This document shows positions 35,797 through 45,635 of a stretch of DNA of 64,000 nucleotides, one piece after another. Source of the DNA: Streptomyces sp. TBY4 (lineage in GTDB: Bacteria > Actinomycetota > Actinomycetes > Streptomycetales > Streptomycetaceae); contig NZ_JANAVF010000004.1 in assembly GCF_024213195.1 (NCBI RefSeq), forward strand, positions 372,001 to 436,000. The letters run 5' to 3'. The position numbers and the translations under genes are program-made. The notes beneath the pieces were generated by a model. That model worked only from the letters and a program-made list of their open reading frames with translations. It was not told where the DNA came from and ran no database searches. Each line of letters opens with the position of its first letter. Position 1 is the stretch's first letter.

Positions 35797-36171
35797 GTGC
35801 CGCATCCGCCGCGCCAGTCCCTGCAGGTAGCCGCCGTCCAGAGTCTTCAGGGGCGCCCGGCGGCGGTCGTGCCGAAGCCGCGGGTGCCGGCCAGGGAAGA
35901 GGACGGCCCATGGCACGCGGACGCGGTGTGCCGGCGGGACGAGGCCGGGCTCTTCTTCGCCCCCTCCAAGGAGCCCACCGCCGCCCGGCTGTCCCGCGAG
36001 GACGCCGCCAAGCGGGTCTGTGCCCGCTGCCCCGTCATGGTCGCCTGCCGGGAGCACGCGCTGATCCAGCCCGAGCCCTACGGAGTCTGGGGCGGGCTCA
36101 CGGCCGCCGAGCGCCGGGTGGTGCTGGCCCGCCGGCGCCGCCGGGCGGGGGAGCTGCGCGAAGCCTCGTAG
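35797..36171 (+). CDS. WhiB-family iron-sulfur transcription factor
   Basis: A 124-residue Wbl protein. The four cluster cysteines lie in AVCRRDEAGLFF and RVCARCPVMVACREHA (C-x2-C-x5-C), followed by the turn motif GVWGGLTAAER and a basic C-terminal ARRRRRAG tail that contacts DNA or sigma factor. The 4Fe-4S cluster makes such proteins redox or NO responsive. By neighbourhood (next to glpX) it looks like the S. coelicolor SCO5046 gene, named wblI as far as I recall. The start is GTG with AGGAG 7 nt upstream. Confidence 0.95.
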   Translation: MPHPPRQSLQVAAVQSLQGRPAAVVPKPRVPAREEDGPWHADAVCRRDEAGLFFAPSKEPTAARLSREDAAKRVCARCPVMVACREHALIQPEPYGVWGGLTAAERRVVLARRRRRAGELREAS

Positions 36172-36197
36172 GTCCGCGCTGCGCGAAGCCTCGTAGG
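36154..36197 (+). repeat. tandem duplication of the whiB-like 3' end
   Basis: The 19-bp sequence CTGCGCGAAGCCTCGTAGG, which includes the TAG stop, occurs at 36154-36172 and again at 36179-36197, a recent-looking 25-bp tandem duplication. Confidence 0.85.
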
Positions 36198-36224
36198 CCT
36201 GCCCGGACCCTCGTCGTCCGGACA

Positions 36225-36269
36225 CACGGAAGGGGCGCCCCCGCCGCACGCGGGAGCGCCCCTTCCGTG
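36225..36269. terminator. bidirectional terminator between whiB-like gene and glpX
   Basis: Perfect 14-bp outer stem CACGGAAGGGGCGC / GCGCCCCTTCCGTG with a partly paired 17-nt interior; convergent genes on both sides. Confidence 0.85.
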
Positions 36270-36288
36270 GTGCCGTGCCGGCCCGGCC

Positions 36289-37320
36289 CTACTGGGCGCG
36301 GTCGAAGTTCAGCGCGCTGTACGCGCGGAGCTTCGAGAGGCGGTGGGTCGAGTCGATCTGCCGGATCGTGCCCGACTTCGAGCGCATGACCAGCGAGGAG
36401 GTCGTCGCGGTCTCCGAGCGGTAGTGGACGCCGCGCAGCAGCTCGCCGTCCGTGATGCCGGTGGCGACGAAGAACACGTTGTCGCCGGAGACCAGGTCGT
36501 TCGTGAACAGGACGCGGTCCAGGTCGTGGCCCGCGTCGATCGCCTTCTGGCGCTCGGCCTCGTCCTTGGGCCACAGCTTGCCCTGGATGGTGCCGCCCAT
36601 GCACTTGATGGCGCAGGCCGAGATGATGCCCTCGGGGGTGCCGCCGATGCCGAGCAGCAGGTCGATGCCGCTGTCCTCCGTGACGGCCAGGATCGAGCCG
36701 GCCACGTCGCCGTCGGAGATGAACTTGATGCGCGCGCCGGTCTCGCGGATCTCCTTGACGATGCCCTCGTGACGGGGGCGGTCGAGGATGATCACCGTGA
36801 CGTCCTCCACGGCCATGTTCTTGGCCTTGGCGACGCGGCGGATGTTGACGGAGACCGGGGCGTTGATGTCGACGAAGTCGGCGGCCTCGGGACCGGTGAC
36901 CAGCTTCTCCATGTAGAACACCGCGGACGGGTCGAACATGGTGCCGCGGTCGGCGGCCGCCAGGACGGCGACGGCGTTCGGCATGCCCTTGGCGTTCAGG
37001 GTGGTGCCGTCGATGGGGTCCACGGCGATGTCGACCTCGGCACCGGTGCCGTCGCCGACGCGCTCGCCGTTGAAGAGCATCGGGGCTTCGTCCTTCTCGC
37101 CCTCGCCGATGACGACGACGCCGTTCATCGAGACGGTGGAGATCAGGGTCCGCATCGCGTTGACGGCGGCGCCGTCGGCACCCAGCTTGTCACCGCGCCC
37201 GACCCACCGGCCGGCGGCCATGGCGGCGGCCTCGGTGACCCGTACGAGTTCCAGGGCGAGGTTGCGGTCGGGTGCCTCCGGAGAGACTTCGAGCTGGGGC
37301 GGCAGGTTGTGCTCGGTCAT
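36289..37320 (-). CDS. glpX: fructose-1,6-bisphosphatase, class II
   Basis: A 343-residue GlpX. Diagnostic blocks include [42 protein letters not shown] with the metal-binding Asp residues, and [17 protein letters not shown]. It removes the C1 phosphate of fructose 1,6-bisphosphate in gluconeogenesis and is the main such enzyme in actinobacteria, which lack the class I type. Gene order next to the whiB-like and fumarase genes matches S. coelicolor, and glpX-fum is also paired in Mycobacterium. Confidence 0.96.
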   Translation of the reverse strand: MTEHNLPPQLEVSPEAPDRNLALELVRVTEAAAMAAGRWVGRGDKLGADGAAVNAMRTLISTVSMNGVVVIGEGEKDEAPMLFNGERVGDGTGAEVDIAVDPIDGTTLNAKGMPNAVAVLAAADRGTMFDPSAVFYMEKLVTGPEAADFVDINAPVSVNIRRVAKAKNMAVEDVTVIILDRPRHEGIVKEIRETGARIKFISDGDVAGSILAVTEDSGIDLLLGIGGTPEGIISACAIKCMGGTIQGKLWPKDEAERQKAIDAGHDLDRVLFTNDLVSGDNVFFVATGITDGELLRGVHYRSETATTSSLVMRSKSGTIRQIDSTHRLSKLRAYSALNFDRAQ

Positions 37321-37522
37321 CGGAGCGCACCTTTCTGTACGGCGACGGCCGGGAGTGAGGGTCCCTCGACTCTATCGGTACGTCGACATATTGAGCAGAC
37401 CGGGTCACGTATGAGCGCCATATCGGTCAGCTGGTTGTCCTGAGCGGACGTCTTGCGCCGTCCCGGGCGCGCCATCCCTACCCCGGCGGAGATCGCCCGG
37501 GGGGATGCGGGACGATGGTGTG

Positions 37523-38050
37523 GTGGCAGGTATGAAGGGCAAGCAGACGGTCGTGGACATGGTCCGGTCGCTGGCGGTGATCGGGCTCGTGGTCGGGGGG
37601 ATCTATTTGGTCATCCCACATGACGAGAAGGCCGATCCGACGCGGGTGGTCGACTACCGCGTCGAGAGCAACACGGCCCGGCGCGCGGCGCCGTACCCCG
37701 TGGCGGTGCCCGTCGGGCTGCCGCCGGAGTGGCGGGCGACCTCGGTGGGGTACACGCGCAAGGAGGCCAGCGCCTGGCACCTGGGCTTCCTGGACCCGAA
37801 GCAGCAGTACGTGGCGGTGGAGCAGTCCGCGGACGTCACGGACAAGTACATCGGGAAGGTCACCCACAGGGCGGCGGCCACCGGGGAGACCCAGCAGGTC
37901 GGCGACCAGGTCTGGGAGCGCTGGGACGGCGAGAAGTACGACGCCCTCGTGCGCAAGGAGCAGGGCTACGTCACGGTGGTGACCGGGACGGCCTCCTTCG
38001 AACAGCTCGGGGCGATGGCTGCGGCGCTGGAATTCAAGCAGGGCTCGTAG
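37523..38050 (+). CDS. DUF4245 membrane-anchored protein
   Basis: About 175 residues, with one membrane segment (about 15-35) and an extracytoplasmic DUF4245 domain: a YPVAVPVGLPPEWRATSV block, YTRKEASAWHLGFL and VVTGTASFEQLGAMAAAL. Function unknown; the gene sits beside glpX in many actinobacteria. The ATG at 37505 would add six residues. I prefer the GTG at 37523 because a GACGAT -10-like box ends 6 nt before it, suggesting another leaderless transcript. Confidence 0.82.
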   Translation: MAGMKGKQTVVDMVRSLAVIGLVVGGIYLVIPHDEKADPTRVVDYRVESNTARRAAPYPVAVPVGLPPEWRATSVGYTRKEASAWHLGFLDPKQQYVAVEQSADVTDKYIGKVTHRAAATGETQQVGDQVWERWDGEKYDALVRKEQGYVTVVTGTASFEQLGAMAAALEFKQGS

Positions 38051-38145
38051 TACGAGACCCGTAGAACCGGACCTCGTAGAACCGGATCCGACCTACGGGC
38101 TCAACCCCCGCCTCGCCCTCGGCGCCGAGCGAGCGGTACGCGGCG

Positions 38146-38186
38146 AAAGGCCGCGCCCCCCGGGATTCCGGGGGGCGCGGCCTTTT
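38146..38186. terminator. strong terminator with GATT loop
   Basis: Perfect 18-bp stem (38146-38163 with 38168-38185), loop GATT and a TTTT tail; AAA on the other side makes it work both ways between convergent genes. Confidence 0.92.
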
Positions 38187-38210
38187 CGTTCACTGCCTGC
38201 GGGGCTGGGC

Positions 38211-38801
38211 TCAGACGGTCGTGATGACCTGGTCGAACTCCAGGCGCGGGGAGCGCGGGAACCAGGCGTCATCGCCCGGCTTGCCGATGTTGACGATCAT
38301 CAGCGGGGTGTGGTCGCCGTCCAGGAACTCCTTCTGGATGCCGGCGAGGTCCGCACCGGTCATCGGGCCGGCGGCCAGGCCGGCGGCGCGGACGCCGATG
38401 ATGAAGTACGCGGCCTGCAGCGCGGCGTTGAGCAGCGCGGACTGCTCGCGGACCGGGCGCTCGGAGAAGAAGGCGTCCTTGGCCTGCGGGAAGTGCGGGA
38501 GCAGCTGCGGGAGCTCCTCGTGGAACTCGTTGTCCGCGGCCAGGATCGCGACCAGCGGGGCCGCGGCGGTCTTGGGCTGGTTGCCCTCGGCCATGTGCTT
38601 CACGAGCCGCTCGCGGGCCTCGGGGGAGCGGACCAGGGTGATGCGCAGCGGCGTCTGGTTGAAGGCGGTCGGCCCGAACTTCACCAGGTCGTAGATCGCC
38701 TGGACCTGCTCCTCGGTCACCGGCTCGTCGGAGAACGTGTTGGCGGTGCGGGCCTCGCGGAAGAGGAGGTCCTGAGCGGCGGCGTCGAGAACGAGAGACA
38801 T
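38211..38801 (-). CDS. malonic semialdehyde reductase / nitroreductase family (RutE-like)
   Basis: A 196-residue FMN-dependent nitroreductase-fold protein. It begins LVLDAAAQDLLFREARTAN and has VKFGPTAFNQTPLRI, typical of RutE/HadB proteins that reduce malonic semialdehyde to 3-hydroxypropionate in pyrimidine breakdown. The FMN-contacting Arg residues lie in FREARTAN and the C-terminal FPRSPRL. No other rut genes are adjacent, so the true substrate is unknown. The promoter region holds an AT-rich palindrome. Confidence 0.88.
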   Translation of the reverse strand: MSLVLDAAAQDLLFREARTANTFSDEPVTEEQVQAIYDLVKFGPTAFNQTPLRITLVRSPEARERLVKHMAEGNQPKTAAAPLVAILAADNEFHEELPQLLPHFPQAKDAFFSERPVREQSALLNAALQAAYFIIGVRAAGLAAGPMTGADLAGIQKEFLDGDHTPLMIVNIGKPGDDAWFPRSPRLEFDQVITTV

Positions 38802-38880
38802 CGGAAAGCCTTCTTCTGTGCGGGACTGCGGGATCGCGGGACTGCTGTAGCGATGGCTTGAACACTACGCCCGGGATAGG

Positions 38881-38890
38881 TGAATATTCA
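38881..38890 (-). promoter_or_regulatory. AT-rich palindrome upstream of the nitroreductase gene
   Basis: TGAATATTCA, flanked by partly symmetric GGT/ACT, 80 bp before the start. It is conspicuous in this GC-rich background and resembles MarR/HxlR-type operators. The regulator is not in the window. Confidence 0.45.
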
Positions 38891-38917
38891 ACTAAATCCC
38901 TGCCTGCGTGAGCGGTA

Positions 38918-39145
38918 TCACTCCCCGCCGGCCCCCTCCGCCGCCTCGCGCGCCGCCAGCGCCGAGTCCAGCCGGGCCCGGGCCCCCTCCAGCCAGTGGC
39001 GGCACACCTTCGCGAGCTCCTCGCCGCGCTCCCAGAGCGCGAGGGAGTCCTCCAGCGAGGTGCCTCCGGCCTCCAGCTTGCGGACGACCTCGATCAGCTC
39101 GTCCCGGGCCTGTTCGTACCCCAGCGCCGTATCGGTTTCAGCCAT
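38918..39145 (-). CDS. xseB: exodeoxyribonuclease VII small subunit
   Basis: A 75-residue small subunit, all helical: [20 protein letters not shown] followed by [20 protein letters not shown] is the family signature. It binds the large subunit XseA, encoded 76 nt upstream in the same direction. An upstream ATG at 39175 would add ten residues without homology, so the ATG at 39145, with GGGAGCGGGA before it, is preferred. Confidence 0.95.
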   Translation of the reverse strand: MAETDTALGYEQARDELIEVVRKLEAGGTSLEDSLALWERGEELAKVCRHWLEGARARLDSALAAREAAEGAGGE

Positions 39146-39221
39146 TCCCGCTCCCACCTTAACTGTGTAATACACCGAAATTTTTTCCTGCGGCAGTGCG
39201 ACGGCAGCGCCGGGCGATCGC

Positions 39222-40442
39222 CTACGAGGGTTCCTCGGCCGCGACCCGCACCGGGAACTCCCCCTCCGCCACCCGCGCCCGCAGCACGTCCCCCGCCGAC
39301 ACGTCCCCCGGCGAGCGCACCACGTGCCCGTCGGCCCGCTGGAGCACCGCGTACCCGCGCTCCAGCGTGGCGGCCGGGGACAGCGCCACCACCCGGGCGA
39401 GCGTGTGCGCCAGCTCCGAATCGGCCCGGTCCAGCAGGTGCCCCAGGGTCCGGCGGGAGCGCGCCAGCAGCGCCTCCACCTCCGCCTCCCGGGTCTCCAC
39501 CATCCGCTGGGGGTGTACGAAGACGGGCCGCGCCAGCGCGTGCGCGAGGCCGCGCTCCTCCCGGTCGAGCAGTCCGCGCACGGCGCGCAGCCCCCGGCCC
39601 TGGAGCTGGCGCACCCGCTCCAGTTCCTCCCCGACGTCCGGGACCACCTTCTTCGCGGCGTCCGTGGGCGTGGAGGCCCGCAGGTCCGCGACCAGGTCCA
39701 GCAGCGGGGAGTCCGGCTCGTGCCCGATCGCCGAGACCACGGGGGTACGGGCCGCCGCGACGGTCCGTACGACCTCCTCGTCGGAGAAGGGCAGCAGGTC
39801 CTCCACGCTGCCGCCGCCGCGGGCCACGATGATCACGTCCACCTCGGGCAGGGAGTCCAGCTCCTTGACCGCCTGGACCACCTGGGGCACCGCGTGCACC
39901 CCCTGGACGGCGACGTTGCGGACCTCGAAGCGGACCGCCGGCCACCTGCGCCGCGCGTTCTCCAGGACGTCGCGCTCGGCCGCCGAGGCCCGCCCCACCA
40001 CCAGCCCGATCAGCTGCGGCAGGAACGGCAGCGGCTTCTTGCGGTCCAGCGCGAAGAGCCCCTCGGAGGCGAGGGAGCGCTTGAGCTTCTCCAGCCGGGC
40101 GAGCAGCTCGCCGATGCCGACCGGCCGTATTTCGGTGGCCCGCAGGGACAGCTGCCCGCGCGGGGCGTACCACTCCGGCTTGGCGAGCACGACGACGCGC
40201 GCGCCCTCCGTCACGGAGTCCGCGACCTCGTCGAAGACCTGCCGGAAGCAGGTCACGCCCAGGGAGATGTCGTGCGAGGGATCGCGCAGCGTCAGGAAGA
40301 CCACCCCCGCCCCCGGCCGCCGCGAGAGCTGCGTGATCTGCCCTTCCACCCACACCTGGCCGAGCCGGTCGATCCAGCCCCCGATGAGCCGGGAGACCTG
40401 ACCGACCGGCAGCGGCGCGTCAGCCGACGAATTCAGACCCAT
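39222..40442 (-). CDS. xseA: exodeoxyribonuclease VII large subunit
   Basis: A 406-residue XseA. An N-terminal OB-fold ([20 protein letters not shown]) is followed by the catalytic core with [20 protein letters not shown] and [22 protein letters not shown], then a long coiled-coil (about 270-350) that docks XseB, and a C-terminal beta domain with LERGYAVL. The complex degrades single-stranded DNA to oligonucleotides in both directions. Gene order xseA-xseB next to ispH is conserved in actinobacteria. Confidence 0.96.
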   Translation of the reverse strand: MGLNSSADAPLPVGQVSRLIGGWIDRLGQVWVEGQITQLSRRPGAGVVFLTLRDPSHDISLGVTCFRQVFDEVADSVTEGARVVVLAKPEWYAPRGQLSLRATEIRPVGIGELLARLEKLKRSLASEGLFALDRKKPLPFLPQLIGLVVGRASAAERDVLENARRRWPAVRFEVRNVAVQGVHAVPQVVQAVKELDSLPEVDVIIVARGGGSVEDLLPFSDEEVVRTVAAARTPVVSAIGHEPDSPLLDLVADLRASTPTDAAKKVVPDVGEELERVRQLQGRGLRAVRGLLDREERGLAHALARPVFVHPQRMVETREAEVEALLARSRRTLGHLLDRADSELAHTLARVVALSPAATLERGYAVLQRADGHVVRSPGDVSAGDVLRARVAEGEFPVRVAAEEPS

Positions 40443-40451
40443 GTACGCAGG

Positions 40452-41867
40452 CTAACGGCCAGAACCGACACCGGCGTCGGGCCGGGAGCCTTCGTCCGGC
40501 GCGCGTCGCCCGCGCTGGGCCACCAGCACGCCCAGGCCCACCAGCAGCCACACCGCCCCCACCAGTTGCGCGGTCCACGAGGCCTCGACGATCACCGCGA
40601 CGGTCACAGCGGCGCCCAGGACCGGGATCACCAGGTGCTTGAACCAGTTCGGGGCCCCCTCGCGCCGCTTGACCACGAACCAGCCGACGACCGAGGCGTG
40701 CAGCAGCGTGAACGCCACCAGCGCCCCGATGTCCACCACCGAGACCAGGTGGTCCAGCCCGTCGTCGCGCCGGGCCGCCCACACCGCGGCGATCAGCGTG
40801 ACCGTAGCCGCCACCAGCAGGGCCGGGCGCGGGGTCCCGTGCGAGGTGTGCGCGAGCGCCCGGGGCAGCCGCCCCTCGCGGGCCATCGCGAAGATCAGCC
40901 GGCCCGCCGCCGCCTGCCCCGCCAGCGCCGCGAAGGCCGCCCCGATCGCCTTGCTGATGGCGACCAGGTCGTGCAGCCACATCCCCACGGAGGCCTCGAC
41001 CGTCGTGTAGAAGGCCGCGCCCTGCTTCCCCGGTTCGGCCGCCAGCTCCGCCGCCGAGAGGGGGGAGAGCAGGGCCGCCAGGTAGGTCTGGGCGACGAAC
41101 AGCACCCCGGTCAGCGCCAGGCAGAACAGCACCGCCCGCGCCACCTTCGCGCTGCCGCCGGTCACCTCCTCGGCGAAGGAGGCGATGGCGTCGAAGCCCA
41201 GGTAGGACAGGACCGCGACGGAGACCGCGCCGAGCACGGCGGCCGTCGAGAAGCCGCCGAGCGAGCCGTCGCCCGTGAAGGGGGAGAGCCAGCCGCGGTG
41301 CTCGGCGCCCCGGGCCAGGACGGTCACCGCCGAGACCAGGAACACCAGCAGGACCGCGATCTCCATGGCCAGCACGGCGAAGCCCACGCGCGCGGCGGCC
41401 CGTACGCCCCACAGGTTCAGCAGGGTGGTCACGACCACCGCCAGAGCCGTCCACACCCACCGGGAGACCTCCGGGACCAGGGCGTTCATGGCGATCCCGG
41501 AGAACAGGTACGCGACCGCCGGGATCAGCAGGTAGTCGAGCATCGCCATCCAGCCGGCGATCAGCCCGGGGCCCTCGCCGAGGCCCTTGCGGGCGTACGT
41601 GAAGACGGAGCCGGCCTGCGGGGCCACCCGCACCATCTGCGCGTAGGAGAAGGCCGTGAAGGCCATCGCCACCGTCGCGACGAGGTAGACGAGGGCGACG
41701 GCCCCGTGCGATTTGGCGTCGAGGGTGCCGAAGACTCCGACCGGGGCCATGGGGGCGATGAAGAGCAGCCCGTAGACCACCAGGTCCCGGAATCCGAGAC
41801 TGCGGCGCAACGAGGTGCCGGGCGTGGTGCCGGGCGGGCCGGGCGGGGTGCCGGGCGCGGACGCCAT
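40452..41867 (-). CDS. APC family amino acid permease
   Basis: A 471-residue transporter with about 12 membrane segments. The first helix contains [19 protein letters not shown], the broken-helix motif of the APC fold, and the conserved [16 protein letters not shown] loop lies near residue 90. The N- and C-terminal tails are short, Pro/Gly- and Asp-rich. The substrate cannot be assigned. GGAGGA lies 4 nt before the ATG at 41867. Divergent from ispH. Confidence 0.92.
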   Translation of the reverse strand: MASAPGTPPGPPGTTPGTSLRRSLGFRDLVVYGLLFIAPMAPVGVFGTLDAKSHGAVALVYLVATVAMAFTAFSYAQMVRVAPQAGSVFTYARKGLGEGPGLIAGWMAMLDYLLIPAVAYLFSGIAMNALVPEVSRWVWTALAVVVTTLLNLWGVRAAARVGFAVLAMEIAVLLVFLVSAVTVLARGAEHRGWLSPFTGDGSLGGFSTAAVLGAVSVAVLSYLGFDAIASFAEEVTGGSAKVARAVLFCLALTGVLFVAQTYLAALLSPLSAAELAAEPGKQGAAFYTTVEASVGMWLHDLVAISKAIGAAFAALAGQAAAGRLIFAMAREGRLPRALAHTSHGTPRPALLVAATVTLIAAVWAARRDDGLDHLVSVVDIGALVAFTLLHASVVGWFVVKRREGAPNWFKHLVIPVLGAAVTVAVIVEASWTAQLVGAVWLLVGLGVLVAQRGRRAPDEGSRPDAGVGSGR

Positions 41868-41950
41868 CTTTCCTCCGGAAGTGTGGCCGGTGCGGACGTT
41901 CGCCCCAGTTTGTGCCGAACGGGGGACCCGCGGCCTGCTGGACACCCCCG

Positions 41951-41956
41951 TACGAT
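41951..41956 (+). promoter_or_regulatory. -10 box of ispH (leaderless)
   Basis: TACGAT followed by 7 nt and then the ATG at 41964; the transcript should start at the codon itself. Confidence 0.5.
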
Positions 41957-41963
41957 GGAGCCC

Positions 41964-42953
41964 ATGACTGCTGACGCCCCCGCTACCGCATCCCGCCGCG
42001 TCCTGCTCGCCGCCCCGCGCGGCTACTGCGCGGGCGTGGACCGTGCCGTGATCGCCGTCGAGAAGGCCCTCGAACAGTACGGTGCGCCGGTCTACGTGCG
42101 GCACGAGATCGTGCACAACAAGTACGTCGTGAAGACCCTGGAGAACAAGGGCGCGATCTTCGTCGAGCGGACGGAGGAGGTCCCCGAGGGCTCCATCGTG
42201 ATGTTCTCCGCGCACGGCGTGGCCCCCGTGGTGCACGAGGAGGCGGCCCGCGGCAAGCTCGCGACGATCGACGCCACCTGCCCGCTGGTCACCAAGGTGC
42301 ACAAGGAAGCGATCCGCTACGCGAACGAGGACTTCGACATCCTCCTCATCGGCCACGAGGGCCACGAGGAGGTCATCGGCACCTCCGGCGAGGCCCCGGA
42401 CCACATCACCATCGTGGACGGCCCGCACGACGTGGAGAAGGTCACCGTCCGCGACGAGTCGAAGGTCGTCTGGCTCTCGCAGACCACCCTCTCCGTCGAC
42501 GAGACGATGGAGACCGTCGACGCCCTGAAGACCAAGTTCCCGCTGCTCGTCTCGCCGCCGAGCGACGACATCTGCTACGCCACCTCGAACCGCCAGGAGG
42601 CGGTCAAGGTCATGGGCAAGGACTGCGACCTGGTCATCGTCGTCGGCTCCAAGAACTCCTCGAACTCGATCCGCCTCGTCGAGGTCGCCCTCGACGCGGG
42701 CGCCGGGGCCTCGTACCTCGTGGACTTCGCGACCGAGATCGACGAGGCCTGGCTGGAGGGCGTCACCACCGTCGGCCTGACCTCGGGCGCCTCGGTGCCG
42801 GAGGTGCTGGTCGACGAGGTCCTCGAGTGGCTGGCCGCGCGCGGCTACGGGGACGTGGAGATCGTCAAGACGGCCGAGGAGTCCATCGTCTTCTCCCTGC
42901 CCAAGGAACTCCGCCGCGACCTGCGCGCGGAGGCGGCGGAGCTCGTGAAGTAG
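41964..42953 (+). CDS. ispH: 4-hydroxy-3-methylbut-2-enyl diphosphate reductase
   Basis: A 329-residue IspH (LytB). The three iron-sulfur ligands are C22 (RGYCAGVD), C106 (DATCPLV) and C204 ([11 protein letters not shown]); the active-site E-x-T/H residues lie in VRHEIVHNK and SAHGVAP. It catalyses the last step of the MEP pathway, making IPP and DMAPP, and so feeds the prenyltransferase at 4988. An ATG at 41955 is also in frame but falls inside the -10 box, so 41964 is chosen. Confidence 0.97.
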   Translation: MTADAPATASRRVLLAAPRGYCAGVDRAVIAVEKALEQYGAPVYVRHEIVHNKYVVKTLENKGAIFVERTEEVPEGSIVMFSAHGVAPVVHEEAARGKLATIDATCPLVTKVHKEAIRYANEDFDILLIGHEGHEEVIGTSGEAPDHITIVDGPHDVEKVTVRDESKVVWLSQTTLSVDETMETVDALKTKFPLLVSPPSDDICYATSNRQEAVKVMGKDCDLVIVVGSKNSSNSIRLVEVALDAGAGASYLVDFATEIDEAWLEGVTTVGLTSGASVPEVLVDEVLEWLAARGYGDVEIVKTAEESIVFSLPKELRRDLRAEAAELVK

Positions 42954-43001
42954 GACCGAAGCAGACCCCTCCACGGCAGGGCGCTCCGGCGGGTCCTTCT
43001 C

Positions 43002-43007
43002 TACGGT
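43002..43007 (+). promoter_or_regulatory. -10 box of ppgK (leaderless)
   Basis: TACGGT followed by 7 nt and the ATG at 43015, the same geometry as at ispH. Confidence 0.45.
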
Positions 43008-43014
43008 GGAGTCC

Positions 43015-43761
43015 ATGGAGATCTTCGGCGTGGACATCGGCGGTTCCGGGATCAAGGGCGCTCCCGTGGACCTGGACCGTGGCGGCCTGGCGCAGGAGCG
43101 CCACAAGGTGCTGACACCGCGGCCGGCCACCCCCGACGGGGTGGCGGGCGGCGTCGTCGAGGTGGTGCGCCACTTCGACTGGGACGGCCCCGTGGGGGTG
43201 ACCTTCCCCGGGGTGGTCACCGGCGGGGTGACCCGGTCGGCGGCCAACATGGACAAGGCATGGGTCGGTGTGGACACCGCGGCGCTGCTCTCCTCGCGCC
43301 TGGAGGGCCGTCCGGTGACGGTACTGAACGACGCGGACGCGGCCGGCGTCGCGGAGATGGCCTACGGGGCGGGGCGCGGGGTCGGCGGCACCGTCCTCCT
43401 GCTCACGCTGGGCACCGGGATCGGCAGCGCGCTGTTCACGGACGGGCGGCTGGTGCCCAACACCGAGCTCGGCCACCTGGAGCTGAAGGGGCACGACGCG
43501 GAGACGCGGGCCTCGGTGAAGGCGAAGGACGACGGGGACCTGACCTGGGAGCGCTGGGCGCACCGGCTGGGGAAGTACCTGGCGCACGTGGAGATGCTCT
43601 TCTCCCCGGACCTGTTCATCATCGGCGGAGGCGTGAGCCGCAAGCCGGAGAAGTTCCTGCCGCTGATCCAGGGCGTACGGGCCCGGATCGTGCCGGCGGA
43701 GCTGCAGAACAACGCGGGCATCGTGGGCGCGGCGATGGCCGCGCGGGCGGCGGCCCAGTAG
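43015..43761 (+). CDS. ppgK: polyphosphate glucokinase
   Basis: A 248-residue ROK-family kinase. The phosphate-binding loop is [12 protein letters not shown] at the N-terminus, the catalytic Asp lies in [12 protein letters not shown], and [11 protein letters not shown] and NTELGHLEL complete the active site. Residue pattern and neighbours match the actinobacterial polyphosphate glucokinase, which phosphorylates glucose with polyphosphate (and ATP). It is downstream of ispH but seems to have its own promoter. Confidence 0.94.
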   Translation: MEIFGVDIGGSGIKGAPVDLDRGGLAQERHKVLTPRPATPDGVAGGVVEVVRHFDWDGPVGVTFPGVVTGGVTRSAANMDKAWVGVDTAALLSSRLEGRPVTVLNDADAAGVAEMAYGAGRGVGGTVLLLTLGTGIGSALFTDGRLVPNTELGHLELKGHDAETRASVKAKDDGDLTWERWAHRLGKYLAHVEMLFSPDLFIIGGGVSRKPEKFLPLIQGVRARIVPAELQNNAGIVGAAMAARAAAQ

Positions 43762-43776
43762 CGGAGCGGCCGCCGC

Positions 43777-44238
43777 TCAGGCGACGCGGCGGGGCATCCG
43801 CCGGCGGCCGATCAGGACGGCCTTGCGCACCACCGCGATCAGCGCGGCCACCAGCGTGCCGGCGTACAGCCAGCCGGCGTGCAGGGACAGCACGGACACC
43901 AGCGCCATCACCTCGCCCGCGAAGCCGCCGGAGCCGCCCGACACGGGCCACGCTCCGGCGGCGAAGGCGATGGGGACGCTGATCGGCGCGGTGATCAGGT
44001 CGGCGGGCCGCACCCACAGGGCGGTGGCGGCCGCGACGGGCAGGAAGAACAGGCCGTAGACGAAGAGCGAGGCGTCGAACAGCAGCCAGTCGAGGCCGCC
44101 GACCAGGAACATCGCGGCGCAGGCGAAGAGCCCGCCGCCGAGCCCGGTCAGCCGGGGCCGCGGCAGCCTGCGTACCGGGGGCTGCCCGGGGGCCCGCTCC
44201 GCTGGGTGACGTACCGTACGCGCCTTGTATCGCTCCAC
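43777..44238 (-). CDS. small integral membrane protein (DUF6542-like)
   Basis: A 153-residue protein: basic N-terminal tail (1-30), then about four hydrophobic segments (roughly 33-50, 56-77, 82-97 and 107-134) and a basic C-terminus GRRRMPRR. It resembles the DUF6542 membrane proteins of Streptomyces. No function is known. Convergent with ppgK and divergent from ychF. Confidence 0.75.
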   Translation of the reverse strand: MERYKARTVRHPAERAPGQPPVRRLPRPRLTGLGGGLFACAAMFLVGGLDWLLFDASLFVYGLFFLPVAAATALWVRPADLITAPISVPIAFAAGAWPVSGGSGGFAGEVMALVSVLSLHAGWLYAGTLVAALIAVVRKAVLIGRRRMPRRVA

Positions 44239-44372
44239 CCCCCAAAACTAGGCGGGGAGGCCGCCGATCCCGTGCCCGGACACGCGTACATCGGGGCGCC
44301 CTCATCGGAAAGTAAACTGCTCCTTGGCCCACTCCGGGCCGCCGCCCCCTCCAGCTACGGGAAGTCGCCAAC

Positions 44373-45461
44373 GTGTCGCTCACGATCGGAATCGTCGGCC
44401 TGCCGAATGTCGGCAAGTCGACCCTGTTCAACGCCCTGACCAAGAACGACGTGCTGGCGGCCAACTACCCGTTCGCCACGATCGAGCCGAACGTCGGCGT
44501 CGTCGGCGTTCCGGACGCCCGCCTCGGCGTCCTGGCCGGCATCTTCGGCTCGCAGAAGCTCCTCCCGGCCACGGTCGACTTCGTCGACATCGCCGGCATC
44601 GTGCGCGGCGCGTCGGAGGGCGAGGGCCTCGGCAACAAGTTCCTCGCGAACATCCGCGAGTCGGACGCGATCTGCCAGGTCATCCGCGCCTTCAAGGACG
44701 AGAACGTCGTCCACGTCGACGGCAAGGTCTCGCCGAAGGACGACATCGAGACCATCAACACCGAGCTGATCCTCGCGGACCTCCAGTCCATCGAGAAGGC
44801 GGTGCCGCGCCTGACGAAGGAGTCCCGCCTCCAGAAGGAGAAGGTCGCGGTCCTGGCGGCCGTCGAGAAGGCCCAGAAGATCCTCGAAGCGGGCGACACC
44901 CTCTTCTCCCAGGGCATCGCCAAGGGCACGGAGCAGGGCGACCTCCTGCACGAGCTGCACCTCCTCACGGTCAAGCCGTTCCTCTACGTCTTCAACGTGG
45001 ACGAGGACGAGCTGACGGACGAGGCATTCAAGGCCGAGCAGAGCGCGCTGGTGGCCCCGGCCGAGGCGATCTTCCTGAACGCCAAGCTGGAGGCGGAGCT
45101 CATCGAGCTCGACGACGAGGAGGCGCTCGAGCTCCTCCAGTCGGTCGGCCAGGAGGAGCCCGGCATGGCCACCCTCGGCCGCGTCGGCTTCGACACCCTG
45201 GGCCTGCAGACCTACCTGACGGCCGGCCCGAAGGAAACCCGCGCCTGGACGATCAAGAAGGGCGCCACCGCCCCCGAGGCCGCCGGCGTGATCCACACGG
45301 ACTTCCAGCGCGGCTTCATCAAGGCGGAGATCATCTCCTTCGAGGACCTGGTCGCCTGCGGCTCGGTCGCCGAGGCCCGCGCCAAGGGCAAGGCCCGCAT
45401 GGAGGGCAAGGACTACGTCATGCAGGACGGCGACGTGGTGGAGTTCCGCTTCAACGTGTGA
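44373..45461 (+). CDS. ychF: redox-regulated ATPase YchF (Obg family)
   Basis: A 362-residue YchF. G1 is GLPNVGKST, G3 is FVDIAGIVRGAS, and the ATP-specific G4 variant NVDED replaces NKxD. A coiled-coil insertion (about 130-200) and a C-terminal TGS domain (RAWTIKKGATAPEAAGVIHTD) complete the family layout. It hydrolyses ATP rather than GTP and associates with ribosomes. The start is a GTG. A terminator follows at 45510-45545, and the mobile element begins directly after. Confidence 0.97.
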   Translation: MSLTIGIVGLPNVGKSTLFNALTKNDVLAANYPFATIEPNVGVVGVPDARLGVLAGIFGSQKLLPATVDFVDIAGIVRGASEGEGLGNKFLANIRESDAICQVIRAFKDENVVHVDGKVSPKDDIETINTELILADLQSIEKAVPRLTKESRLQKEKVAVLAAVEKAQKILEAGDTLFSQGIAKGTEQGDLLHELHLLTVKPFLYVFNVDEDELTDEAFKAEQSALVAPAEAIFLNAKLEAELIELDDEEALELLQSVGQEEPGMATLGRVGFDTLGLQTYLTAGPKETRAWTIKKGATAPEAAGVIHTDFQRGFIKAEIISFEDLVACGSVAEARAKGKARMEGKDYVMQDGDVVEFRFNV

Positions 45462-45509
45462 CGCGTCACATAGCATCACGTGGCTGATCTGGCAAACATG
45501 CAGGTCAGA

Positions 45510-45545
45510 AGGGGTCCACTCCTCCGGGGGTGGGCCCCTAGCTTT
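45510..45545 (+). terminator. ychF terminator
   Basis: 12-bp stem (45510-45521 with 45528-45539, two G-U pairs), loop of 6 nt, then AGCTTTT. Confidence 0.8.
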
Positions 45546-45546
45546 T

Positions 45547-45635
45547 CACCGTGCTGGATAGGTGCTGGATAATCTGACACCTCATCACCCCTCACCACCC
45601 CTCGTCACCCGCACCGTGCTGGATCGGTGCTGGAT
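45547..45635. repeat. paired 24-bp direct repeats at the element's left end
   Basis: CACCGTGCTGGAT followed by RGGTGCTGGAT occurs at 45547-45570 and 45612-45635 (one mismatch in 24), each copy itself a doublet of GTGCTGGAT. The position next to the chromosome-element junction suggests arm-type integrase or excisionase sites. The rest of 45462-45715 holds the ychF terminator and no gene. Confidence 0.6.
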
